Assembly (NCBI GenBank): GCA_947499955.1 | Contig: CANMQI010000020.1 | Location: 1-64,000 of the forward strand | Direction of reading: 5' to 3' | From: an uncultured Granulosicoccus sp. | Lineage (GTDB): Bacteria > Pseudomonadota > Gammaproteobacteria > Granulosicoccales > Granulosicoccaceae | Length of the DNA: 64,000 bases | Part shown: piece by piece, positions 28,601 through 36,936 of the stretch | How positions within the stretch are numbered: position 1 is the stretch's first letter | How the letters are laid out: each line of letters starts with the position of its first letter | Position numbers and translations under genes: made by a program | The notes under the pieces: model-generated | What the model was told of the DNA's origin: nothing | Seen by the model: the letters and a program-made list of their open reading frames with translations, nothing else | Database searches by the model: none

Positions 28601-29238
28601 ATCGTGCCTCAACCATGTGGGACTATGAACACTTGGTGCTTGAGGCCGTGCCAGAGCTTTACCGCGTCAAATGCCTCAACCACACAGAACTGGTCCGCCA
28701 GAGCGGCAAAATTGTCGCCGATAACGAAGTCAGTCCGGGCAGCGTGGTTGTCGTCACTGTCCCCTGGACTACAGGACGCCCGCATCTCAATCCACTGCGT
28801 CCCTACACCGATCAGGCGACACTGAACAAGGTTCGTTACTTGCTGGAACCGCGCGTATCGCCGTTCATCCGTGTGGAAGTCGCCAACCCGAAATTCGAAG
28901 AGGTTCATGTGTCTTTCGATGTCGCCTTCCGTGAGGGCGTGGACGACATCGCCTTTTATCTGGCCGAGCTGAATACCGCCATCGTCAATCACCTTGCCCC
29001 GTGGAGCACCGGTGCAGCCACCGACATCGCCTTTGGCGGCAAGATGCGCAAGTCTGTGATCATCGATTTCGTCGAGGAGTTGCCCTTCATCGACTATCTA
29101 CAGAACTTCGAGATGTACCACCGCCCCAACCCGGATCAACAAGGTTGGACCAGGATCGATCTCAATACGATTCAGGCCACCACTGCACGATCGATTCTGG
29201 TGTCTGCCCCCAGCCATGACGTGAGGGAGATCGTATAG
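25633..29238 (+). CDS. Large baseplate wedge protein (Afp11/gp6-like, baseplate J)
   Basis: 1201 aa. The C-terminal third has FGGRAEEDEASFRRRASERLRHKDRASTMWDYEHLVLE followed by VPELYRVKCL and GSVVVVTVPW, the core of baseplate J/gp6-like proteins. It ends with a conserved wedge region (FEMYHRPN). The first two thirds are eCIS-specific, matching long Afp11-type proteins in size. It starts 3 nt after the gp25 gene and stops immediately before the next start. Confidence 0.9.
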   Translation: MAKCDKRSPLTRGGTTQPERNIAEREADFFQLDERESADMILYARRLSQEIIFYNGDNQPDGDWEPFFASDIAAAVAALARLPVTAFRTALTDVDEYLRAEPARPESELRAHFNMVFHLPVALFAQLAKAHAFMPRDHALYRTLGKLIENDLSGPLATLVTFYNGARGAGLPLGDPEVALDPSEFSPPPADRPPLSDTIGSAVFTADPLSQRIIDGPSLEALGQPDWASFVAAIAGDPTPYQQAVGPNQLYEQIYDALNYNLLVDDLERIFQGIQRARDLAEAALQDAIANSGEHPPHYALFLSFLSMLEPARDALNEMTGRHLDFYYRDILQLSPRPAQPGSVHVKVELARGVESHEIVQGVGLRAGKDSLGQAVTYRTADTFVANRASVVEKRAIRVETTTILGKNHQRLFASPCADSADGLGADLPADAFGWRPFGPRADTDPSPPLGRVGFALADRRLFLREGKREILMAFELDVPMVQLVFARMSARLSAEEGWQRIPSIMIVHPALPKYAFAYIELDADQPPIVPFNPDLHREENGAGYQAGLPVAELTFDFDAPDDSTARAFADLRESSVVNSWVTVHASGLRNFSIQSQDGVADTSKPFTAFGAQPRLGSALMLGSAELFAKDISLLNLHFRWDQLYLQNTHFRNISATSFICDVDYLSKGSWIGATDTVTPLTSATVQPVVAMPSPTLADATAEMVLEDQPYDTSAKNGFMRLRLRSDFGHSAYATELTRALIELAKDKEIVENTAYNYVNHIPLEPYTPTLQSLTISYQTPADPAAMFYHVAPFGQAVRNGPGTPLLPPLDYEGALFLGIAELKTPARLTLLVQVSNGTGDPLLEKPQLDFHYLSDGVWMPFDQQDVDDKTDNFATSAIIGLAVPSLAVSDGALMPEGLLWIRMAAPQNAAAVNSLIGVEAQVLRAEFADDGNDPDFMANALPAESIAKPVTPDPKIKKLQQPYAGFGGRAEEDEASFRRRASERLRHKDRASTMWDYEHLVLEAVPELYRVKCLNHTELVRQSGKIVADNEVSPGSVVVVTVPWTTGRPHLNPLRPYTDQATLNKVRYLLEPRVSPFIRVEVANPKFEEVHVSFDVAFREGVDDIAFYLAELNTAIVNHLAPWSTGAATDIAFGGKMRKSVIIDFVEELPFIDYLQNFEMYHRPNPDQQGWTRIDLNTIQATTARSILVSAPSHDVREIV

Positions 29239-32200
29239 ATGGACAGCGCGCCTAGCCTTGATCGTGACCGCATTCTGCCGCCAGAGCAGGACTACGAGAC
29301 GCTGCGCCAGATCGGTATGGACCGGATCACTGCCCTGTGCGGGCAAATCTGGTCTGATCATCTGGCTTCTGACCCAGGCATCACCCAGCTGGAGGCGCTG
29401 GCATTCGCCATCACCGATCTGGGCTATCGCACAAATTTTGGAACGGTGGATCTTCTCACCCGTCCGAATGGAGAGATTGGGCCCTCTGACGAGACCGGCC
29501 TATACCCCGCACATGAGGCGCTGACCTGTGCACCGATCACCATTGCCGACCATCGGATGCTGCTCTTGCGGGTGACGGATGTGCGCAACGCCTGGTTGGA
29601 CCCTATGCAGGATCCAATAGAACCTGAGAATTATCGACTTTCAGAAGTACCGATCTTTGCCGATTGCTTGAATGATCGACTTTCCTATGACGCGAATGTC
29701 GATGGCAATCCAACCCATCCGGTAAAGATCTCCGGGCTGTATAAAGTACTTGTCGAGCTGGACCGCGACAATCTGCTGGGCTCGCTCAACGAAACGGCAC
29801 TCAGCTACCGCTTTCTCTCCGGAGCGCTGAAGGGTGTCGTGGTGATGATCGATGCCTTCGATCCGGCTTTCCTGGAAGGAGAGATCGACTTTGCCCCCGA
29901 TTTTGTCAGCCTCACTGGTGCTCCAACCGTGACTGATATCGGCGACGACTTTGATGCGACGGCGGTATTCAATCTCGATGGCTCCCCGGATGTCGCCTTC
30001 ACTGCGTTGCGAATCTCTGTCATCGAAGACCGACCGCGACCGACCGTCGATTCGGTAGCGATCACCGCGGTTGATCTTCAGGCAGAACTCGCACGCATCG
30101 AACCCGACGCCATTCTGCCCCGTTTTTGGTTGAAACAGCAACGTCGTCATCGGGCGCTGCAACGCCTCGCTTGTGTGCTGAACGCCCACCGCCCCCTGTG
30201 TGAGGACTGGCTCAGCGTCGAGACCATCGTCCCTTTCCGCGTTGGTATCTGCGCCGATATCGATCTGGATCCCGACGCCGATCTCGAACGCGTGCAGGCC
30301 GAGATCTTCCACGCGATAGAACTCTATTTCAGCCCGCCCGTGCCGTGGCAATCGCTTGATCAAATGCTCGCCGCCGGTGTGCCCGCAGACGATATCTTCA
30401 ATGGTCCCTTCGTCGATTGGACTTTCGAATGCCAGAACGCACCGGCCTTCACCAAACCTGGCTTCCTGACCCAGGAAGGGCTGGAAAGCTGCGACTTGCG
30501 CCGTGTCGTCCACGCCTCCGACATCATCAACCTGGTAATGGATGTCGACGGTGTGGTCGCCATCCGAAATCTGATCCTGCGAGGCTATGACACGACCGGG
30601 GACCCCGTCGGTACCAGTGAAAAATGGACGTTGCCAGTCCCGCCAGGCCATCAACCCGTGCTGTTTTTCGAAGGTTCGAAAATAATCTATTTCAAGAACT
30701 TCCTGCCATTTCGTGCTCAGGATCTGGAATTCCGCCGCACTCTTCAGCATCTGCGCGCCCTGTCTCAGGCGGCACTTTACGTCGAACCGGGGCAAACTCT
30801 GCCAGCTGTGCTTGGTACCTTTCGCGACCCAGCCCAAGCCTATTCGGTACAAAACGATCTGCCTCGCACCTATGGGATTGGCCAAACCGGTCTCAGCATA
30901 ACCAGCCCACCGGAACGCGTTGCCCAGGCCCGTCAGCTAAAAGGCTATCTGGCGCATTTCGACTGGCTTTTGGCCGATTACCTTGGCCAACTTGCCAATG
31001 CCCGCATCCTCCTGTCCCCTGATCCCGCACTGGAGCAAACCTACTTCCCACAACGCGACACCGACGCTGTTGGCACCCTGGGTGACTATCCCGACGAATT
31101 TTTCGACGATCCCCTGGCGCTCACCGATGCATTGACTCGGGCACGTATGACCGAATCCGAAGAAATCTTCCTCGACCGGCGCTCCCGTGCGCTGGATCAC
31201 CTGCTGGCGCGATTTGCGGAACGTTTCGCCAATTACGCAATGAAGAGATTCGATTTTGACGGCGGCAGCCTGATGACGGCGCATGAATTGATCGAGGACA
31301 AGGCGGCTTTCCTCGCCGAGGCGCCATTGCTCAGCCGCGAACGATCCTCCGGGTTTGACTACCGACCCGAGAACCCCACCGATATATGGAACACCGACAA
31401 CGTGGCAGGCTTGCAAAAACGGGTTTCACGGCTCTTGGGCATCGCCGATGTCAGCCGCCGCGATTTGCACTGCTCCGGGCTCTTCGCCGCAATGGTGCGC
31501 ACCGCCGGTGCCCCCGGCAATGTGCGTGTCAGGATACGTCGTGCCGACAACACTATCCTGTTTCAATCCGATGAGACATTCATCGATGTGCCCTCGGCCC
31601 GTGCGGTGGCAATCCCCATCTTTGACCGCATCCGGTTTGCTGACACCTATCAGGTCGATGACAGCGGCGGCGCAGGCACTGTGCGGCTTAGCCTTTCTGA
31701 TGGCGCGGGCAATGTGCTGACCCATACCGCCTTATTCGACACGGCTAACGACGCCAACTTTCGCGCCCGCGAGATCGTCTTGCGCCACGACGCACTTCTG
31801 CATTCGCCAATCTGCGGCAATGAAGGGATGCATGTGATCGAACACATCCTCTTGCGCCCGCGTGTGAATGGTGACCGTCTGCTGAACGTATGCTTGCCCG
31901 AAGATTGCCAGTTCTGTGGCGAACAAGATCCCTATTCCTTCCGCTTGCATGTCGTTCTGCCCTACTGGCCGCAGCGGTTCCAGAACATCGCCTTTCGCCG
32001 TTTTGCAGAGCGATTGATCCGCGAAGAGACGCCCGCCCATATCCATCCCCGTATCTGCTGGGTGCGCAACGATCAGATGCGTGACCTTGATGTCGCTTGG
32101 CGCACTTGGCTTGAAGCGACTGCAGACCCCGACACAGCGCCAGCCGATCAAAGCGAAGCGCTCGATAGCCTCATTGCTGTGCTCGAGCGCCTGACCACTG

Positions 32201-32289
32201 TCTATCCGGAAGCCACGCTGCACGATTGCGACGACGGTGAAGGCGATAATGTCGTCCGCCTGGGCCAGACCCGGCTGGGCCTTTTCTGA
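29239..32289 (+). CDS. Second large baseplate protein (Afp12-like)
   Basis: 1016 aa. The N-terminus has WSDHLASDPGITQLEALAFAITDLGYRTNF, similar to the opening of baseplate-wedge proteins in eCIS. The C-terminus has DPYSFRLHVVLPYWPQRFQN, FRRFAERLIREETPAHIHPRICWV, a conserved end segment of Afp12-type proteins. A four-Cys cluster lies nearby (CLPEDCQFCG). It would partner with Afp11-like protein in the baseplate. Zero-gap junction with the preceding gene. Confidence 0.82.
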   Translation: MDSAPSLDRDRILPPEQDYETLRQIGMDRITALCGQIWSDHLASDPGITQLEALAFAITDLGYRTNFGTVDLLTRPNGEIGPSDETGLYPAHEALTCAPITIADHRMLLLRVTDVRNAWLDPMQDPIEPENYRLSEVPIFADCLNDRLSYDANVDGNPTHPVKISGLYKVLVELDRDNLLGSLNETALSYRFLSGALKGVVVMIDAFDPAFLEGEIDFAPDFVSLTGAPTVTDIGDDFDATAVFNLDGSPDVAFTALRISVIEDRPRPTVDSVAITAVDLQAELARIEPDAILPRFWLKQQRRHRALQRLACVLNAHRPLCEDWLSVETIVPFRVGICADIDLDPDADLERVQAEIFHAIELYFSPPVPWQSLDQMLAAGVPADDIFNGPFVDWTFECQNAPAFTKPGFLTQEGLESCDLRRVVHASDIINLVMDVDGVVAIRNLILRGYDTTGDPVGTSEKWTLPVPPGHQPVLFFEGSKIIYFKNFLPFRAQDLEFRRTLQHLRALSQAALYVEPGQTLPAVLGTFRDPAQAYSVQNDLPRTYGIGQTGLSITSPPERVAQARQLKGYLAHFDWLLADYLGQLANARILLSPDPALEQTYFPQRDTDAVGTLGDYPDEFFDDPLALTDALTRARMTESEEIFLDRRSRALDHLLARFAERFANYAMKRFDFDGGSLMTAHELIEDKAAFLAEAPLLSRERSSGFDYRPENPTDIWNTDNVAGLQKRVSRLLGIADVSRRDLHCSGLFAAMVRTAGAPGNVRVRIRRADNTILFQSDETFIDVPSARAVAIPIFDRIRFADTYQVDDSGGAGTVRLSLSDGAGNVLTHTALFDTANDANFRAREIVLRHDALLHSPICGNEGMHVIEHILLRPRVNGDRLLNVCLPEDCQFCGEQDPYSFRLHVVLPYWPQRFQNIAFRRFAERLIREETPAHIHPRICWVRNDQMRDLDVAWRTWLEATADPDTAPADQSEALDSLIAVLERLTTVYPEATLHDCDDGEGDNVVRLGQTRLGLF

Positions 32290-32301
32290 AGGGAGAGCAC
32301 A

Positions 32302-35300
32302 ATGAGTTTCGATGCCTTGCCAATCTACGAAGCCGACCAGGTCCTCACTGCCGCCAGCCTAAATGACATGCGCGATTATCTGGAGCGTGAGACAAGGCTG
32401 ACGCGCCGCGTCCTGATCGGGATCGGGGTGATGTGCGGGTTTGACGTTGATGTGGATACACAAGCCAACGTCCGGATATCCCGGGGGGTCGCCGTGACTT
32501 CCGAAGGTTACGTCATTGCTGAAGAGGCCGTTGTCTGCGATCGTCGCCGCGACTATGCCTTGCCCCTGCCGACCGGCGACGACGTCACGCCTGCCGAGGT
32601 CGATGAGGCGCAATATCCCTTCCTATTCCCCGATGGCAACAACCAGATCGAGGCCTGGGAATTACTGTCGACGGATGCCAATGTTTCCGATGGGGACCCA
32701 GATCCAGAGGCTCTCACCAGCGCTTTCCTGGCCGACAAGACGGTGCTGCTGTTTCTGGAAATTACGCAAGAAAGCCTTCGAAATTGTGACATCAACGATT
32801 GTTCTGACCAGGGGTCAGAGATGCGCTTTGCTCTGAGACGCCTGCTGATCCGACGATCTGATGCTGATGCGATCATGGCAGCAGAGCAGACGATCGCGGG
32901 CTTTCCCACCGATCCGGCTAATCATCCCCATCTCGACCTGCCACTCCTGCGTGTGCCGGATCTGGGCTTTGCACGGCACGACATTGGCAGCTTTCCGGCA
33001 CTCTTTGCCCGCATCTTCCAGATTGCCATTCAACTTTCGGCGCATCTGCCCCAGGCTATGCGTGACGCCTGGGCAACCTGGCAGCATGTGCTGCGCGACA
33101 TCTATCCCGAAGATCGCTTCCCCGGCGTCCACGGGCCGTTAACAGACGACACCTTCGGAAACGTTTGGGCCAATCTTATCGTGGAACCGTTTCAGGCGCA
33201 GTATTTCTATGACTACATGCTCGATGTGGTGATGGCGTATAACGAATTTGTCGCCATGGCCCGCACCTATAGCTGCGAATGTCTGCCCAACCCTGCGCGC
33301 TTTCCGCGCCACGTTTTACTGGGCGATACCGTGGCCCGTCCCATCGGCTCTGGCCTTACGATCAGCACGCCTGCAGAGTTTGCAGCGTTCGATCCTCTGG
33401 CTGCATCGACAGGATTGGGGCCACAGCCGCGCCCGCCCCGTCGCCGCACACCCTGGACACCGGCTTGTCGTGGCAAAGCCCTGCAAGGTGTACGCTGGTC
33501 CTTCTACCGAATGATTCTCCTGGGACAGGCGTTTGACCTTCGTGGCGGTCTGAGCGAAGAAGTCCGCATCACGCCAAGTCGCCACGACACGTGGACCTTG
33601 GGCGATCGTTGCATAGGCCACTATTACAGTACCAACATCAACTCTGATCTGTTCCGCGTCTGGTCACCCGAGAAAACTGCTACCAACCGGCTATCGACCG
33701 TTTATCATCGTCAATTCTGCCCCCGTGATGTGAACCATCCGCTGCTGTATCGCGGCACCGATGGTGAAACGCACTATGAAATCAGTGGCCATATTGGCAA
33801 GGGGCTCGATCAGGTACTGACTGACCTGGTAGCGCATAAACATGTGCTGGGACTGGATTTCGCAATCCATCCGTTGTTGATCCGCCTTGGCATCGACAAG
33901 AACGCCGAGTCTCTGGCCCTGGATAGGCAGGCTGCACAGCGTGCCATGGTCAGTCTGCGGCGTTTGATCCTTTGTCGAATGGGTGATTACGAGGTTATCC
34001 TGCTGGCTCTCCTCGGTGCGCTCTTCGCGCTGCTGGTCCAGATCGTACGCGGTATTGCGCGGCAATCGGCGGTCAGATTCGCCACCGGCGACACGCTTGC
34101 CTTGGCGATCCCCGAGCCTGAAGCGCCCGCTAACAACGACAACACTGGCCCCGACCGCCCTTTCGTTCGAGGCGATACCTTCAGCATTGCGCGGGACGAT
34201 GTGGCTCGTCTCCTCGCACTTGCACGCATGGATGCTATTCGCCGGCCAGAGACACCGACCTTCAATGCAATCCGCATGACACCACAGAGCCGCGCAGAAC
34301 TCAACGCCATCACAGGCGATCTTCTGAAACGTTTTCGTGACCGGCCGATCGATGCCAAGCTGGTGATCAACCGCTTGGCCAAACCACAGGACGAGCTTAA
34401 CCTCGGCGCCGTTTTTACCTCTGTCATCGACGACCCCGGCGACGATTCCCTGTTCGAGAAGGTGCGCCGTAGCGTGTCTCAACTGGACATCAGCGCCAAA
34501 GTCGACCGCGAGGCTGCGACACAGCGAGTGTTCACAGCCGTTGCCGCCACCGAGGCCGGCATTGACCTGATGGACGCAGCCAGCATCTCTACGCTGGAGA
34601 ACTTCGAACCTGAAGACTTCGACCGCCGCATCAATCTCTTTGCCGATCGGCTGAACGCCTTTGCCGCCGCAGCCCCAGTCGATCCCAGTCCTGACGGCGA
34701 TGAGGCTGCGGCCACCAATCTTGCCATCGCTGACTATGCCGTTGCCATCGACGCCCAACGCGCCGCTTTCGGCACCAATGGCCTGGCTGGAGAATTCCAG
34801 CGTCGTTTCCTGAAGATTTTCGAGGATATGACTCTGGATGGTCACGCTCGACATATGCCTGGCTTGGAACATCGCGCCGGCGTGCCACGTGGCGGAACCT
34901 TTTATCCGATCTGCATTTCCCGCCCCGACCTGATACGGCAGCTTGAACTCATCGCGCCGTCACTTAACCAGCTGGGTGAAAACTTCGCCGCAACCGTAAA
35001 CGCTCCGCTGGCCTCTGGCCTGATCGCTGCCGCCCAGGCCTTGCTTGCCGCCGCCGGTCCGGCGAACGAAGATACGCTGAGCGATCTCATCGTCGTCGGC
35101 GATGCCTGTACCTTCCATGAATGCTGCGATGGCGATTGCTCGGACCTTGTGGTAGCCGAGCGAATTCCCCGAAACTATTTCAATCTGCGCGGCGAACCGG
35201 CAATTGCACTCGATCCGATCATGCCGAATGGCGATCCTCCGCGTCCCACTCCAGACCATGGCTTTGGCGACAGCTTCACCGCCATCCTTTGGGATATAGG

Positions 35301-35628
35301 GGTCGCGCCAACGCCCTCCTTCACACATTCCAACACCTACGCAGTACCAAGCCGTCCGGTACCCGACAACACGGGCGACCTCGGACGCATCATCGGACGT
35401 GTGCGTGCCGACAACACGCGAGGCGTCGAAGTCCAGGTGCGTATCACCGACTTAAGTGGCAGAACACAAAAGATCATCGTCACCGACATGCAGTTCGAGA
35501 CCCAGGTGCAGCCCGGCATTCATCGCCTGATCGCCATTGCTGAGGGCATGATCGGCGAGGCGCAATCGATCACCGTGGCGGCAGACGACGACACCAAAAT
35601 CACGTTGATCCTTCGTCCAGAGGTGTGA
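32302..35628 (+). CDS. 1108-aa eCIS protein of unknown function
   Basis: The N-terminus has ADQVLTAASLNDMRDYLERETRLTRRVLIGIGVMCGFDV, then RISRGVAVTSEGYVI, a short beta segment seen at the head of tail-fibre-like and base-plate-associated proteins. A hydrophobic helix (VILLALLGALFALLVQIV) occurs near residue 565. The last 80 residues form a carboxypeptidase-regulatory-like beta-sandwich (GRIIGRVRADNTRGVEVQVR ... KITLILRPE). It occupies the place of Afp13, yet shows no obvious fibre repeats or adenovirus-like knob. A surface or receptor role is possible. Confidence 0.6.
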   Translation: MSFDALPIYEADQVLTAASLNDMRDYLERETRLTRRVLIGIGVMCGFDVDVDTQANVRISRGVAVTSEGYVIAEEAVVCDRRRDYALPLPTGDDVTPAEVDEAQYPFLFPDGNNQIEAWELLSTDANVSDGDPDPEALTSAFLADKTVLLFLEITQESLRNCDINDCSDQGSEMRFALRRLLIRRSDADAIMAAEQTIAGFPTDPANHPHLDLPLLRVPDLGFARHDIGSFPALFARIFQIAIQLSAHLPQAMRDAWATWQHVLRDIYPEDRFPGVHGPLTDDTFGNVWANLIVEPFQAQYFYDYMLDVVMAYNEFVAMARTYSCECLPNPARFPRHVLLGDTVARPIGSGLTISTPAEFAAFDPLAASTGLGPQPRPPRRRTPWTPACRGKALQGVRWSFYRMILLGQAFDLRGGLSEEVRITPSRHDTWTLGDRCIGHYYSTNINSDLFRVWSPEKTATNRLSTVYHRQFCPRDVNHPLLYRGTDGETHYEISGHIGKGLDQVLTDLVAHKHVLGLDFAIHPLLIRLGIDKNAESLALDRQAAQRAMVSLRRLILCRMGDYEVILLALLGALFALLVQIVRGIARQSAVRFATGDTLALAIPEPEAPANNDNTGPDRPFVRGDTFSIARDDVARLLALARMDAIRRPETPTFNAIRMTPQSRAELNAITGDLLKRFRDRPIDAKLVINRLAKPQDELNLGAVFTSVIDDPGDDSLFEKVRRSVSQLDISAKVDREAATQRVFTAVAATEAGIDLMDAASISTLENFEPEDFDRRINLFADRLNAFAAAAPVDPSPDGDEAAATNLAIADYAVAIDAQRAAFGTNGLAGEFQRRFLKIFEDMTLDGHARHMPGLEHRAGVPRGGTFYPICISRPDLIRQLELIAPSLNQLGENFAATVNAPLASGLIAAAQALLAAAGPANEDTLSDLIVVGDACTFHECCDGDCSDLVVAERIPRNYFNLRGEPAIALDPIMPNGDPPRPTPDHGFGDSFTAILWDIGVAPTPSFTHSNTYAVPSRPVPDNTGDLGRIIGRVRADNTRGVEVQVRITDLSGRTQKIIVTDMQFETQVQPGIHRLIAIAEGMIGEAQSITVAADDDTKITLILRPEV

Positions 35629-35631
35629 GCC

Positions 35632-36936
35632 ATGGCCGATGAGCCCACACCATTCACATCCATTCCACATCGCATCGGCACATTGCGGTTCGACCTGCAA
35701 GGGACTGATGAGGATCGCCTGATGAGCTTGCGCGAAGAAATCGCACACGGTGCTGAAAGCTGGCTACCAGAGGTTCTGTCCGAAGTGCTGGATGAGTGGG
35801 CTGCGCCAACCGATACCGTGGTGCTGGATCGGCTGGAAATCGACCTCGGTCACATAGGCCATACCGGTGGCTTCGATCGCGATCGGTTGCGGCGCATCCT
35901 GGCGCAGGCCCTCGCGGATCTGAATGTCCCGCCGGCAAAGCCCGTTACCATAAATAATCAGGTCAGCCATGAAGTGCCCGAACTTGACGTGACCAAGGCG
36001 CTCGTTATCTTCCTGACATCTGGGACCCTGCCGTGGTGGTCACCCGAACCCCGTCTCGCCGCGCTTTTCACACGCTTGGCGGCACAACCCGATGCAGTAT
36101 TCTCAGCCTCGATCCACCTGATCAGACCGCACTTGCGGCAAGTTATGGCAGCAGAGCGACTCGTCATGCAAGCACCGCGCGAATTGGTATTGCGCCTCCT
36201 TCAAGTGATGCGTGCGACCACGTCAACAAGTCGCGCTGACACCTCGCAATCGGACCTTCCGCCAACGCTCCGGGCCCGCGATCCGACAAACCGTACGGCG
36301 TTGATCCGCGTATTGTGTCATGCCGCCCGGTCAGACCTTGCGCCGTCGGCAGAAATGACGACGCAGACGGAGGGTGCCAGTGCCGACAATGTTTCACAGC
36401 CGGATCTCAATGACGTCAGCAACGAGACGCTCGACACAGCACTTGATGTCGCCTGCGCCGGGGTCGTGTTGGTGCATCCGTTCCTGCCGCAGCTCTTTGA
36501 AATACTCGACTTGCAGCACAATGGCGACTTTGCCAGCCCGGGCGCACAGGAAACCGCCGTCCATCTAGTCGCCCATCTTGCCAGTGGTCATGACGAGCAT
36601 GAGGAACCGGATTTGGCCCTTGCCAAGGTTCTGTGTGGCTGGGCATTGGCCACGCCCATTGCGCGGTACGGAGATCTGACTTCAGGCATTCGCGACGAGG
36701 CAACGTCACTGTTGAGCGCTGTTATTGATCTGTGGTCTGCTCTCGGGGCCACCTCGCCTGAGGGCATCCGTGAGACGTTTTTGCAGCGACCGGGACGCCT
36801 GCGTCAGTCCTCTGATGCATGGAATCTTGCCGTTGACCCAGCTGCTTTCGATATCCTTCTGAACCAACTCCCCTGGGGAATTGGCACGGTGTACCTGCCC
36901 TGGATGGACAGACCGTTGATGGTCGACTGGTCATGA
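35632..36936 (+). CDS. CIS tape-measure protein (Afp14-like)
   Basis: 434 aa. IGTLRFDLQGTDEDRLMSLREEI then LPEVLSEVLDEWAAPTDTVVLDRLEIDLG is the N-terminal signature of contractile-injection-system tape-measure proteins. VLVHPFLPQLFEILDL and AVHLVAHLASG then LAKVLCGW complete the C-terminal half. It sets tube length and is probably encoded before the cargo for that reason. It is shorter than typical Afp14, consistent with a short particle. Its stop overlaps the next start by 4 nt. Confidence 0.9.
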   Translation: MADEPTPFTSIPHRIGTLRFDLQGTDEDRLMSLREEIAHGAESWLPEVLSEVLDEWAAPTDTVVLDRLEIDLGHIGHTGGFDRDRLRRILAQALADLNVPPAKPVTINNQVSHEVPELDVTKALVIFLTSGTLPWWSPEPRLAALFTRLAAQPDAVFSASIHLIRPHLRQVMAAERLVMQAPRELVLRLLQVMRATTSTSRADTSQSDLPPTLRARDPTNRTALIRVLCHAARSDLAPSAEMTTQTEGASADNVSQPDLNDVSNETLDTALDVACAGVVLVHPFLPQLFEILDLQHNGDFASPGAQETAVHLVAHLASGHDEHEEPDLALAKVLCGWALATPIARYGDLTSGIRDEATSLLSAVIDLWSALGATSPEGIRETFLQRPGRLRQSSDAWNLAVDPAAFDILLNQLPWGIGTVYLPWMDRPLMVDWS

